Shown here: piece by piece, positions 32,579-40,968 of the stretch
Numbering within the stretch: position 1 is the stretch's first letter
How the letters are laid out: the number at the start of each line of letters is the position of its first letter
Assembly: GCA_910584195.1 (NCBI GenBank)
Contig: CAJTYV010000007.1
Coordinates: forward strand, 78,146-142,145
Source: an uncultured Ruminococcus sp.
GTDB lineage: Bacteria; Bacillota; Clostridia; Oscillospirales; Ruminococcaceae
Length of the DNA stretch: 64,000 nucleotides
Reading direction: 5' to 3'
Position numbers and translations under genes: made by a program
The notes under the pieces: generated by a model
Told to the model about the DNA's origin: nothing
Database searches by the model: none
The model's input: the letters and a program-made list of their open reading frames with translations, nothing else

Positions 32579-33170
32579 TTATAGACCAAAACATGGGGGC
32601 GATGTCTTGTATTTAGATAGCGAAATTTGTAAAGTTGCCCGGAAATACCGTCGCCGCTGTGATTGCAATGATCCGTACAGGCTTGCAAGTGACCTTGGTA
32701 TTATCGTTATGTATGAGGATCTGGGTGATCCGAGCGGTAATAAGGCAATGACCTATTGTAACAGCAGGATTTTTATTATTATCCTGAATTACAATCTCCC
32801 CGAAGTAGTGCAGGCATTCATTCTTTATCACGAGATAGGGCATTATGCACTGCATAAGGATTATTTTAAGAAACCACATATTGAAAAAGACGTATACGGC
32901 AATCAGCAAAAAGAAACAGAAGCGAATAAATTTGCTGCCGAGATGATTCTGGATGATGATGAAATACTGGAAGAAATACAGGAAAGTGGATATACTTTCT
33001 ATCAGATCGCATCGCTCCATAAAGTACCTTTTGAAATTCTTGCCTATAAATTCATGCTGCTTGAGGAAAAAGGATACGATATTCCACCCATTCCGGAATA
33101 CCCAAGTTCGGATTTTCTGACGGGAGATCTTGGAATGGATGAAAACTGGAACGACCATTACTGTGACTGA
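32556..33170 (+). CDS. ImmA/IrrE-family metallopeptidase
   Basis: Up to 204 residues, with the motif ILYHEIGHYALH (HExxH) and the downstream KETEANKFAAEMIL acid that completes the zinc site. This is the canonical small ImmA, which cleaves the co-encoded repressor. The frame opens with a TTG at 32556 overlapping the repressor end, and a second TTG at 32604 (VLYLDSEICKVA) has GGGGGCG upstream and is equally possible. Two ImmA-type proteases flank one repressor. Confidence 0.88.
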   Translation: MARKVTHDYRPKHGGDVLYLDSEICKVARKYRRRCDCNDPYRLASDLGIIVMYEDLGDPSGNKAMTYCNSRIFIIILNYNLPEVVQAFILYHEIGHYALHKDYFKKPHIEKDVYGNQQKETEANKFAAEMILDDDEILEEIQESGYTFYQIASLHKVPFEILAYKFMLLEEKGYDIPPIPEYPSSDFLTGDLGMDENWNDHYCD

Positions 33171-33348
33171 GAGCCTGTTTCGCATCTTCCAGCAGCCGCC
33201 TTTTCGGCATCTTTTCGCCCTGATTTAGTTTGTCCTCCTTGTAATACATACAGTATTGCTGCGTCGGACATCCGTCATCAGGACGAAAATCTGCTCGAAA
33301 ATCCGACTACTTCCAGATACGAAATAGGCTCTAAAGGAGGTGCGACGG
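33171..33348. other. Gap between prophage immunity genes and the polymerase operon
   Basis: 178 nt with no firm gene. A minus-strand reading frame begins MYYKEDKLNQGEKMPKRR at 33249 and runs into the ImmA gene. It looks like a relic of some other coding sequence, since it has GGAG-like spacing but no family I can name. Confidence 0.3.
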
Positions 33349-34827
33349 ATGCCGGCGTATATTTGTATTGACCTGAAAAGTTTTTATGCAAGCGTGGAAT
33401 GCGTACAGCGTGGGATGAATCCGCTGAATACCAATCTGGTGGTAGCTGACGAAAGCAGAACGGATAAAACAATATGCCTTGCGGTCACACCGTCGCTCAA
33501 ACGCTATGGGATTCCGGGACGTGCAAGATTGTTTGAAGTGAAGCAGAAGATCAGGGAAATCAACAAGAAACGGCTTGAAGCAGACCTTTATCACGAATTT
33601 ACAGACAGTTCCTGCATGGGTTCTCTGCTTGACAAAGACTTATCTTTGAAAGTGGATTTTATCATAGCACCGCCGCAAATGGCATTATACAAGAAAATCA
33701 GCAGCCAGATATATGAGATATATCTGAAATATATTTCGCCCGATGATATACACGTTTACTCTATTGATGAGGTATTAATAGACGTTACCGGTTATCTCCG
33801 GACATATCATTGTACAGCACACGATCTTGCGATCCGCATGATACGGGATGTTCTGAAAGAAACGGGCATCACAGCAACTGCCGGAATCGGCACAAATCTA
33901 TATCTTGCCAAAGTTGCAATGGATATTGTGGCAAAGAAGATGCCGGCGGATGAGGATGGTGTCCGTATTGCAGAACTGGATGAAATGTCTTTCCGAAAGC
34001 AGCTGTGGAATCATACGCCGTTGACCGACTTCTGGATGACCGGTAAGGGAACGGAAAAGAGTCTGAATGAAATGCATCTCCGCACTATGGGCGATATAGC
34101 GAGGTTTTCGGAATACGGAGAAGAAGTACTGTTTAAGAAATTCGGCGTAAAAGCGGAACTTATCATTGACCACGCATGGGGATATGAGCCTTGCACCATA
34201 AAAGATATAAAAGCCTATGTTCCGTCAAAGCACAGTCTCAGTATAGGACAGGTTCTGAAATGCCCTTATTCATTTGAGGACGGCAAACTCATCGTCAAGG
34301 AAATGACGGAGAGTCTTATGCTGGATCTGGTCAGCAAGCATCTGGTAACTGAAAAACTGGAACTGCGTATTGTTTACGATCATGAAAATGTACCCAAAAG
34401 TTATACAGGCAGCTTTGAAAAAGATCAATACGGCAGAAGAATGCCCACCCCCGTACACAGTATTATGCACCTTGAGATGCAGACAGCGTCCACAAGTCTT
34501 GCTATTCAGGCGATGATGCAGACTTATCGGCGAATTGTAAATCCTGCGTTATTTGTCAGAAAGATAAACGTTGTGGCGATGGATGTTGTTCCCGAAACTC
34601 AGGCGAAAGAAAAAATAGTGCAGTACAGCTTTTTTGATGATGTGGAGGCTCTGGAAGAAGAACGCAGACGGAAAAATGAGAAATTCGGCAAGGAAAAAAG
34701 TTTGCAAACTGCTGTGCTGTCAATCAAGGAGCGTTTTGGCAAAAATGCAATTCTGAAAGGCATGAATTTTCAAGAACAGTCCACGGCGATTGAACGCAAC
34801 GGTTCTGTCGGCGGTCACAGAGCGTGA
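33349..34827 (+). CDS. Y-family DNA polymerase (UmuC/UvrX-like)
   Basis: A 492-residue translesion polymerase. The catalytic carboxylates are in CIDLKSFYASVECV and YSIDEVLIDVTGY, the YYR-like steric region follows, and ATAGIGTNLYLAKVA lies in the palm/thumb. The little-finger domain covers residues 240-410 and the C-terminal 80 residues are Lys/Glu rich. It belongs to the group found with YolD proteins in Firmicutes mobile elements and is expected to copy damaged DNA with low fidelity. The ATG at 33349 has AGGAGG 8 nt upstream. Confidence 0.95.
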   Translation: MPAYICIDLKSFYASVECVQRGMNPLNTNLVVADESRTDKTICLAVTPSLKRYGIPGRARLFEVKQKIREINKKRLEADLYHEFTDSSCMGSLLDKDLSLKVDFIIAPPQMALYKKISSQIYEIYLKYISPDDIHVYSIDEVLIDVTGYLRTYHCTAHDLAIRMIRDVLKETGITATAGIGTNLYLAKVAMDIVAKKMPADEDGVRIAELDEMSFRKQLWNHTPLTDFWMTGKGTEKSLNEMHLRTMGDIARFSEYGEEVLFKKFGVKAELIIDHAWGYEPCTIKDIKAYVPSKHSLSIGQVLKCPYSFEDGKLIVKEMTESLMLDLVSKHLVTEKLELRIVYDHENVPKSYTGSFEKDQYGRRMPTPVHSIMHLEMQTASTSLAIQAMMQTYRRIVNPALFVRKINVVAMDVVPETQAKEKIVQYSFFDDVEALEEERRRKNEKFGKEKSLQTAVLSIKERFGKNAILKGMNFQEQSTAIERNGSVGGHRA

Positions 34828-34836
34828 GGTGGAGCT

Positions 34837-35235
34837 ATGGACGAATACAATGATATTATTTCGCACGAGCGGTACAGACTTCAATCTCATACACCGATGA
34901 CCATGCATGATAGAGCTGCACAGTTTTCCTCTTTTAAGGCACTTGACGGCTTTGAGGATGAGATCGCAGAGACAGCACGTCTGACTGACAGCTATCATGA
35001 AATGAGTAGCGATGAACTTGAAAAGCTGAATGAACAGTTGTATTTTCTCGCCCAGAATGAGTATATGGATATTGAGGTAAAACTGATATATTTCAATCCC
35101 GACAGCAGCAAGTCTGGAGGCTCATACATAGAGTATTCCGGTGTTTTCAAATATTTTAATGTTGAGACGCAGGAATTGGTGTTTACTGATGGATTTGCAG
35201 TGAGAATTGATAAGATTCATTCCATAATGACTTGA
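34837..35235 (+). CDS. YolD-like family protein
   Basis: A 132-residue protein with the YolD pattern SHTPMTMHDRAAQFSSFKAL in the N terminus and a small beta barrel after it (EVKLIYFNPDSSKSGGSYIE). YolD proteins accompany UvrX/UmuC-like polymerases and probably modulate them. It starts 10 nt after the polymerase stop with a GGTGGAG ribosome binding site. Confidence 0.88.
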   Translation: MDEYNDIISHERYRLQSHTPMTMHDRAAQFSSFKALDGFEDEIAETARLTDSYHEMSSDELEKLNEQLYFLAQNEYMDIEVKLIYFNPDSSKSGGSYIEYSGVFKYFNVETQELVFTDGFAVRIDKIHSIMT

Positions 35236-35254
35236 AGAAAAGGACTGATCACAA

Positions 35255-35812
35255 ATGGCAAAGTTAATATTTCGATATGGTGCGATGGGCAGCTCCAAGA
35301 CTGCCAATGCACTGATGGTACGATATAACTATGTTGAAAAGGGAAAGAAAGTCGTATTACTGAAGCCTAAATGTGAGGATAGGGACGGTGCGAAAATCAT
35401 TAAGTCACGTATTGGCTTGCAAGAATCCTGCGAATTTGCTGAGAATTTTCTGGAAAGCTATAGCGGCGAACATTATGACTGCGTGATCGTAGATGAAGCA
35501 CAATTTCTTGCTCCGGAAGTAATTGATAAACTCAGTGATTTGGTAGATATACATGGGATTACAGTTATCTGCTATGGATTGCGGACGGACTTCAGAAGTG
35601 AACTGTTTCCGGGATCTAAGCGGCTTATGGAGTTTGCAGATGATATTGAAGAGATCAAAACGATATGCTGGTGTGGCAAACGTGCTCATTTCAATGCAAG
35701 GATATTGAACGGTCAGATTGTCACAGAGGGTGAGCAGGTGCAGCTCGGTGGTAATGAGAGTTATACGGCGTTGTGTCGGAAGCATTATAAGGAGAGGAAG
35801 ATAACACCATGA
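35255..35812 (+). CDS. tdk: Thymidine kinase
   Basis: A 185-residue type II thymidine kinase. The P-loop is YGAMGSSKTANALM (residues 8-21), Walker B with the catalytic Glu is CVIVDEAQFL, and the zinc ribbon uses ICWCGKRAHFNAR and CRKHY near the C terminus. It salvages thymidine to dTMP. It lies inside the run that begins with the polymerase and overlaps the next gene by 4 nt. Confidence 0.95.
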   Translation: MAKLIFRYGAMGSSKTANALMVRYNYVEKGKKVVLLKPKCEDRDGAKIIKSRIGLQESCEFAENFLESYSGEHYDCVIVDEAQFLAPEVIDKLSDLVDIHGITVICYGLRTDFRSELFPGSKRLMEFADDIEEIKTICWCGKRAHFNARILNGQIVTEGEQVQLGGNESYTALCRKHYKERKITP

Positions 35813-36051
35813 GCCTATTCAAAAAGCACAAGGCAGCAGTTCAACCGATACCGGAACCGTTCACAGTGCAGGACATCCGTGTAGAGTCAAGCATCTGCAC
35901 AGGCGAGAAAACGATCGGCTTCTATGATCGTTCGGCGCATAAGCTTCGGTATGCAGAACTTGTACGCTCGGAGCAGGATGTTCGGGATTTCTTTGCACAA
36001 TATGGTGAAACGACAGATGCAGAAATCTTGAGAAAATTTATTATAGACTGA
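35809..36051 (+). CDS. Hypothetical protein
   Basis: An 80-residue protein starting MSLFKKHKAAVQPIPEPFT, with a probable beta-rich core (GEKTIGFYDRSAHKL) and C-terminal helix. No family recognised. It overlaps tdk by 4 nt (ATGA), indicating translational coupling. Confidence 0.7.
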   Translation: MSLFKKHKAAVQPIPEPFTVQDIRVESSICTGEKTIGFYDRSAHKLRYAELVRSEQDVRDFFAQYGETTDAEILRKFIID

Positions 36052-36095
36052 TATGAAAGATTGTTTTATATAACGAAGTAAAGGGAGGTCAATTC

Positions 36096-36449
36096 ATGCA
36101 ATATTATACCAAAACAGACAAGGGTGAAACTATCCCGGTTCATATGGAATCGGTTTCGCCAAGCGGAAATTATTTTGTCGGCTGGCATACACGATCCAGA
36201 AGCATTATACATCTATACCGCAAGCTGAGCCAGACGGACGATGCGGTTTATGGAGAGTCCATAAATTACACCAGTCGCGGCGATGACGTTGGAACCAGTT
36301 TTAGTGGTGTTGTATGGCATGAGGACTACGGCTTTGTAAAGATCTTTTTCAACAGCTGGGGTTCTTTTGAAAGTGAATCGGTAAGGTTTTATTTTGACCG
36401 TGACCTATATGAGAGAAAGAAAAAAGAGCTGCACGGAGAAGAGCATTAA
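36096..36449 (+). CDS. Hypothetical protein
   Basis: A 117-residue protein (starts MQYYTKTDKGETIPVHMES) with repeated aromatic beta segments (GNYFVGWHTRSRSIIHLY and GFVKIFFNSWGSFESES), compatible with a single beta sandwich. I recognise no family. GGGAGG lies 8 nt upstream of the ATG. Confidence 0.68.
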   Translation: MQYYTKTDKGETIPVHMESVSPSGNYFVGWHTRSRSIIHLYRKLSQTDDAVYGESINYTSRGDDVGTSFSGVVWHEDYGFVKIFFNSWGSFESESVRFYFDRDLYERKKKELHGEEH

Positions 36450-36450
36450 T

Positions 36451-36897
36451 ATGAAGATCTACATTGATGCAGATGGCTGTCCGGTTGTCAAAAATACGCT
36501 GAAAATCGTAGAAAAATTCCATATTCCCTGTGTGATTATTTGTGATACAGCCCACCGTATTGAGCATGAAAATGCTGAAACAATTGTTGTGGAGAAAGGT
36601 GCGGATAGTGTGGATTTCCACCTTGTCAATTTGATTCAGAAAGGCGATATTGCTATTACGCAGGATTATGGTCTTGCGGCAATGTGCCTGAGCAAGCAGG
36701 CGACTGTTCTCAATCAGGACGGCAGGGAATATACAAATGAAAATATTTCGGGATTGCTGGAATTCCGTGCGGTTTCCAAGAAAATCCGTCAGAGCGGCGG
36801 AAGATTGAAAGGAATGCCGAAACGAACAGTAGCACAGGATATTGCGTTTGAGCAAACATTAAGAGAATTACTTATAAAGAATGGAGAAGGGCTATAG
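36451..36897 (+). CDS. YaiI/YqxD family protein (DUF188)
   Basis: A 148-residue PIN-like protein. It starts MKIYIDADGCPVVKNT (the DADACPV signature of the family) and continues with VVEKGADSVDFHLVN and ITQDYGLA. The acid residues resemble a PIN nuclease site, but no activity is established. The start at 36451 directly follows the previous stop and has GGAGAAGAG upstream. Confidence 0.92.
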   Translation: MKIYIDADGCPVVKNTLKIVEKFHIPCVIICDTAHRIEHENAETIVVEKGADSVDFHLVNLIQKGDIAITQDYGLAAMCLSKQATVLNQDGREYTNENISGLLEFRAVSKKIRQSGGRLKGMPKRTVAQDIAFEQTLRELLIKNGEGL

Positions 36898-36923
36898 CCA
36901 CACTTACATAAGGAAATAATGAT

Positions 36924-37463
36924 ATGAACAAATATATTGCATTTGACTTAGAAACGCCCAATCGTGCCAACAACCGAATGAGTGCGATAGGTATTACCGT
37001 GATAGAGGACGGCAAAATTGCAGACTCGTTTTTCTCATTGGTCGATCCGGAAACTCACTTTGATTATTTCAATACACAGCTTACCGGTATCAGCGCAATA
37101 ACCGTGCAGGGCGCACCGAATTTCGCTGCACTCTGGATGCAGATCGAGCCAATCATGAGCAGCGGTATTCTGGTTGCACACAATGCGGTATTCGATATGG
37201 GCGTGCTGAAAAAGTGTCTGCACGATTACGGCATTACGTGGAAAAACAATGCGAAATACATATGCACGGTACAGGCAGGCAGACGTCTTTTGCCAGGTAT
37301 GAGTCACAAGTTGAATGTGATGTGTGAACATTACGGAATTACGCTCGATCATCATCAGGCGGACAGCGACAGCCGTGCTTGTGCGGAAATCTTGCTGCGG
37401 TACATAAAAAGCGGTGCGGATGTAAATTCGTTTATCAGGACTTATAAGCTGACCACAGAATAG
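36924..37463 (+). CDS. DnaQ-like 3'-5' exonuclease
   Basis: A 179-residue DEDDh exonuclease. Exo I is IAFDLETPNR, Exo II is LVAHNAVFDMGVLKK, and Exo III is HHQADSDSRACAEILL. It resembles the epsilon-type proofreading domain and may work with the polymerase of the same run or in repair. AAGGAAATA lies upstream of the start. Confidence 0.9.
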   Translation: MNKYIAFDLETPNRANNRMSAIGITVIEDGKIADSFFSLVDPETHFDYFNTQLTGISAITVQGAPNFAALWMQIEPIMSSGILVAHNAVFDMGVLKKCLHDYGITWKNNAKYICTVQAGRRLLPGMSHKLNVMCEHYGITLDHHQADSDSRACAEILLRYIKSGADVNSFIRTYKLTTE

Positions 37464-37472
37464 GAGGATACA

Positions 37473-37916
37473 ATGAAAACAGTAATCGTTTACTATTCCA
37501 AGCATCACGGCAATACCAAGAAACTGCTGGATGCTATCTCTAAAACCGAGGATGTCGATCTTCTCAATGTGATCGGAAATACTTCTGCCGATCTGTCTGC
37601 ATATGATCGGATTGGCTTTGCATCGGGTATTTATTACGGCTCTTTTGCTAAGCAAATTATTTCTTTTGCGGAGGATCATCTGCCCAAAAACAAATCCGTT
37701 TTCTATATCTATACACACGGTGCACCGAGGGGTGATTTCCTAAAAGGAATGCGTAATATCGTTGATCGAAAGCATTGTAAGGAACTGGGCGAATACCGCT
37801 GCCAAGGATATGACACCTTCGGACCGTTTAAGCTGGTGGGTGGCATCGCCAAAGGGCATCCAACAGATGAGGAAATCGCTGCGGCGGTTACATTTTATCG
37901 GAAATTAGGAGAGTAG
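37473..37916 (+). CDS. Flavodoxin-like protein
   Basis: A 147-residue protein with the FMN phosphate-binding loop YYSKHHGNTKKLLD (residues 7-20), the second loop GIYYGSFAKQI and the strand FYIYTHGAP. It is probably an electron carrier or FMN-dependent protein. It starts 9 nt after the exonuclease stop with AGGAGG upstream. Confidence 0.85.
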   Translation: MKTVIVYYSKHHGNTKKLLDAISKTEDVDLLNVIGNTSADLSAYDRIGFASGIYYGSFAKQIISFAEDHLPKNKSVFYIYTHGAPRGDFLKGMRNIVDRKHCKELGEYRCQGYDTFGPFKLVGGIAKGHPTDEEIAAAVTFYRKLGE

Positions 37917-37925
37917 AAGTAACAT

Positions 37926-38243
37926 ATGCATCTACTATTTTTATGCAGCCAGAATAAGCGAAGAAGCCTGACTGCCGAAAAGCTGTTTGACGGCTATGAA
38001 GGACATCAGGCACGCTCCGCCGGCACAGAGAGCAATTCACGCATCAAGGTCACACCAGGACTGCTCGGCTGGGCAGATATCATATTCTGCATGGAGAAGA
38101 AACACATCCGAAGGATAAAGGAGAAGTATCCGGATATAGTGGCAGATAAAAAGGTAGTCTGCTTGAATATCGCAGATGATTATTCTTTTATGGATGATGA
38201 CCTGTGTGCACTACTGGAAGCTGTTGTTCCGGAGAACATCTGA
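37926..38243 (+). CDS. Low-molecular-weight phosphatase-like protein
   Basis: A 105-residue protein with the fold of LMW protein tyrosine phosphatases (LLFLCSQNKRRSLTAEKLF, ARSAGTES, ADIIFCMEKKHIRRI). The P-loop is C-S-Q-N-K-R-R-S, close to CX5R; Cys and an Arg are present, so activity is possible. Homologues are usually annotated as such in Clostridia. Confidence 0.78.
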   Translation: MHLLFLCSQNKRRSLTAEKLFDGYEGHQARSAGTESNSRIKVTPGLLGWADIIFCMEKKHIRRIKEKYPDIVADKKVVCLNIADDYSFMDDDLCALLEAVVPENI

Positions 38244-38294
38244 CTTTTCCGCATTTATCAAACAATGAAGTTTTAAATACAAGGAGATGATGAA

Positions 38295-38525
38295 ATGGCA
38301 GATAACACACCTATCATCGACCGTGATACATACCGCAAAATCAAGAAAATGTCCCGTGAGGAACTGCAAGGCTTTCTTATGCGTTACGCAGAAAATCTGA
38401 CAAAGGACAGTCCTGTCATTGATCTTCCGAAGTTGGAGCAGGACATCAAGTCCATAAAGGGTATCGGGGAGAAGCGATTGGAAGAGATTATGGTGATAAT
38501 TGAGAAGCATCTTGGAGTGCAATAG
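38295..38525 (+). CDS. Small helix-hairpin-helix-like protein
   Basis: A 76-residue protein (starts MADNTPIIDRDTYRKIKKM). Its end, IKSIKGIGEKRLEEIMVII, has the G-I-G of a helix-hairpin-helix DNA-binding motif. A role in DNA repair fits its neighbours but is not shown. Confidence 0.65.
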   Translation: MADNTPIIDRDTYRKIKKMSREELQGFLMRYAENLTKDSPVIDLPKLEQDIKSIKGIGEKRLEEIMVIIEKHLGVQ

Positions 38526-38527
38526 CT

Positions 38528-38836
38528 ATGATTACAGTGAATCTTTACTATACTGGAACAAACGGAAATGCAAGAGCGTTTGTTCATGAAATGGAATCAT
38601 CCGGCATTGCTGATGCGATTAGGAAAGAACCCGGCAATCTCCGCTACCAATATTTTCAACCGCTTGACGATCCGGAAACGATTCTGCTCATAGACAGTTG
38701 GACAGATCAGAATGCGATTGATGCACACCACGCTTTGCCGATGATGGCACAGCTTGCAGAACTTCGGGAGAAATACGATCTGCATATGCGTGCAGAACGG
38801 TTTATAAGCGATGATCTTGGCTCGGATGAACAGTGA
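38528..38836 (+). CDS. Antibiotic biosynthesis monooxygenase-like (ABM) protein
   Basis: A 102-residue ferredoxin-like fold protein of the ABM/quinol monooxygenase type, with NLRYQYFQPLDDPETILLID, then SWTDQNAIDAHHALPMM. Small proteins of this group have been linked to quinone or autoinducer processing, without a clear substrate here. It begins 2 nt after the previous stop. Confidence 0.82.
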   Translation: MITVNLYYTGTNGNARAFVHEMESSGIADAIRKEPGNLRYQYFQPLDDPETILLIDSWTDQNAIDAHHALPMMAQLAELREKYDLHMRAERFISDDLGSDEQ

Positions 38837-39608
38837 TACTATGGCAAATGAAAATGGAACGTGGATCATGCGAGGTCTCTCGTGGGATGATCCTTACAGA
38901 ATACGCACATGGCAGGAGCTTGTGAACTGGATCAATGAGATAGGCTTTCTGCCACTGTTTGCAAATGAAATTCCGGGCTTTTCCGTGGAGGAACATGTTT
39001 CGCCGGATTTCTGGTGGACAGGAGACAGGGAGCAGGATCCATGGGAGTGGCGAGAGATCATTGCAGCCGACCGTTCTATTGCGTATGGAAAGTTCTTTGA
39101 TAAGAAGGCTGGTTTTATCAGTCAGGAATGGCTGCCGTATTTTGCCAATTTTCGCCGCAATGGTTATGATTTTGATTCGGCATGGGAGGATGGCAAGGTA
39201 ATCCGGCGAGAGAAACTAATCATGGATATTCTGACCGACACAGATGCTGACGTAGATATGGTATGGACCGACAAACAGATTCTTACAACCGATCTGAAGA
39301 AAATGGCAGGCTTCGGCAAGGACGGAGAGAAGAATTTTCCCGGCATTACGACAGAACTGATGATGAAACTGTACCTCGTCACAGCTGATTTTCACAGGCG
39401 GAAGAATAAAAAGGGTATTGAGTACGGAATGCCAGTTTCTGTTCTGCTGCCGCCGGAAGCAATATGGGGCTACAATGCGGTCACTTCTGCATATGTCGAA
39501 GAACCGGCACAGTCATGGCAGAGAATTTGTAATAGAGTGAAGGAAATCTTTCCGCAGACTGAGGATGCTGCAATCATCAGGATGATTGGAAAATGCCCGG
39601 AATCGTAG
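38826..39608 (+). CDS. Uncharacterised protein, possibly AlkZ-related
   Basis: About 260 residues (MNSDTMANENGTWIMRGLSW, alternative start at 38841). It is rich in Trp and charged residues, with SPDFWWTGDREQDPWEWRE, then GFISQEWLPYFANFRRNGYD and FDSAWEDGKVIRREKLI. The pattern resembles winged-helix proteins annotated as AlkZ-related in Clostridia, which would fit the repair theme of the run, but I cannot confirm it. It overlaps the ABM gene by 11 nt. Confidence 0.7.
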   Translation: MNSDTMANENGTWIMRGLSWDDPYRIRTWQELVNWINEIGFLPLFANEIPGFSVEEHVSPDFWWTGDREQDPWEWREIIAADRSIAYGKFFDKKAGFISQEWLPYFANFRRNGYDFDSAWEDGKVIRREKLIMDILTDTDADVDMVWTDKQILTTDLKKMAGFGKDGEKNFPGITTELMMKLYLVTADFHRRKNKKGIEYGMPVSVLLPPEAIWGYNAVTSAYVEEPAQSWQRICNRVKEIFPQTEDAAIIRMIGKCPES

Positions 39609-39622
39609 GAGCGTAATTGTTT

Positions 39623-39892
39623 ATGAAAAGAGTTCTTGTAAAATCCGTTTACGGAGCATTCGGCTATGTTATGGAACATTACTATCCATTTGGAATGGCT
39701 GCCGAAGCTGCGGAGCAGGCAGCACCTTTTTCAGATGAAAAAATATTGATAAACCGGAGGCGATTTAATGAAAATACTATTAATTGGCGGAACAGGCACG
39801 ATCAGCATGGCGATCACGAGACTGCTTGCAAAAGAAAATCACGAAGTTTATCTTTTGAATCGTGGCAGCAGATCAACAGAACTGCCCGATAA
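39623..39892 (+). pseudogene. Short reading frame, probably a truncated remnant
   Basis: The first 48 codons (MKRVLVKSVYGAFGYVMEHY) look protein-like. From 39768 the frame is overlapped by the real epimerase gene, whose ribosome binding site lies inside it. It may be the 5' remnant of a gene cut by insertion of the epimerase, or chance. Confidence 0.3.
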
Positions 39893-40787
39893 CGTGACGG
39901 TTCTGCAATGCGATATCAATGACGAAGTAGAGGTCAGAAGAGTGATCGAGGGTATGATATTCGATGCTGTAGGCGAATTTATCGGCTTTACCATTGAACA
40001 GGTTCAACGTGACGTACGCCTGTTTCAAGGCAAAACAAAACAATATCTCTATATCAGTTCTGCATCAGCCTATCAGAAACCTCTTTCTGACCCTGTCATT
40101 ACAGAAAGTACACCGCTTTCTAATCCTTACTGGCAGTATTCCAGAGACAAAATCGAATGTGAAGAATATCTGATTAAGCAGTATCGAGAGAACGGATTTC
40201 CGGTTACCATTGTCCGTCCCAGCCATACCTACGATGAGCGCAGCGTTCCCCTTGGCGTTCATGGAAAGGCAGGAAGCTGGCAGGTACTGAAACGCATGAT
40301 CGAGGGAAAGCCCGTTATCATTCACGGAGACGGTACTTCGCTATGGACATTGACACATAACAGCGACTTTGCAAAGGGATATTGCGGACTTGTAGGCAAT
40401 CTTCATGCGATCGGACAGGCGTTTCATATCACTTCCGATGAATCTCTGACATGGAATCAAATTTATCAAATTATCGCCGATGCTCTTGGCGTGGAGCTGA
40501 AAGCGGTGCACATTCCGTCGGATTTCCTCGCATCTGTCAGCGATTATGACCTGACAGGCAGCTTGATCGGTGATAAGGCAAATTCTGTTATATTCGATAA
40601 CAGCAAGCTGAAGCGTGCAGTACCTGATTTCACGGCGACAGTCCGTGCAGACCAGGGCATTCGTTCTACAATACAGCATATTTTATCGCATCCGGAATTA
40701 CAGCGTGAAGACGCTGAATTTGACCGCTGGTGCGACAAGGTTATTGGCAAATTTGAAAAAATTAGGGAGGAACTGACACATGAATAA
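39768..40787 (+). CDS. NAD-dependent epimerase/dehydratase family protein
   Basis: A 339-residue extended short-chain dehydrogenase. The NAD-binding GGTGTISMAITRLLA is at residues 7-21, and the catalytic region ISSASAYQK (Ser, Tyr) is followed by YSRDKIECEEYL (a YxxxK-like site). It is probably a nucleotide-sugar or NmrA-like epimerase/reductase of unknown substrate. CGGAGG lies 8 nt upstream. It overlaps the alcohol dehydrogenase remnant by 8 nt. Confidence 0.9.
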   Translation: MKILLIGGTGTISMAITRLLAKENHEVYLLNRGSRSTELPDNVTVLQCDINDEVEVRRVIEGMIFDAVGEFIGFTIEQVQRDVRLFQGKTKQYLYISSASAYQKPLSDPVITESTPLSNPYWQYSRDKIECEEYLIKQYRENGFPVTIVRPSHTYDERSVPLGVHGKAGSWQVLKRMIEGKPVIIHGDGTSLWTLTHNSDFAKGYCGLVGNLHAIGQAFHITSDESLTWNQIYQIIADALGVELKAVHIPSDFLASVSDYDLTGSLIGDKANSVIFDNSKLKRAVPDFTATVRADQGIRSTIQHILSHPELQREDAEFDRWCDKVIGKFEKIREELTHE

Positions 40788-40968
40788 CTTTCAATTTTAC
40801 AGCCCCACTGAATTCGTATTTGGTAAGGGAACGGAAAACAAAACGGGATATTATGTCAAAAAGTACGGCGGTACAAATGTTCTGCTGCACTACGGCGGAG
40901 GTTCAGCAGTTCGCAGCGGTCTGCTTGACAGGGTGAAACGATCGCTGGATGAGGAAAATATCGCATAA
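40780..40968 (+). pseudogene. Iron-containing alcohol dehydrogenase, N-terminal fragment
   Basis: The 62 codons MNNFQFYSPTEFVFGKGTEN, then VKKYGGTNVLLHYGGGSAVRSG, match the start of BdhA/YqhD-type butanol dehydrogenases (about 390 residues). The frame ends abruptly in DEENIA-stop, so 85% of the gene is missing. It marks a deletion or rearrangement breakpoint. Confidence 0.88.

Noticed and set aside
33052..33249. Minus-strand frame starting MYYKEDKLNQGEKMPKRR
   Set aside because: Two thirds of it is antisense to the ImmA gene. The first 30 codons look protein-like, so it may be a relic, but no family could be named.
33171..33348. LexA (SOS) box upstream of the Y-family polymerase
   Set aside because: No CGAAC-N4-GTTCG or close variant is visible in this stretch.
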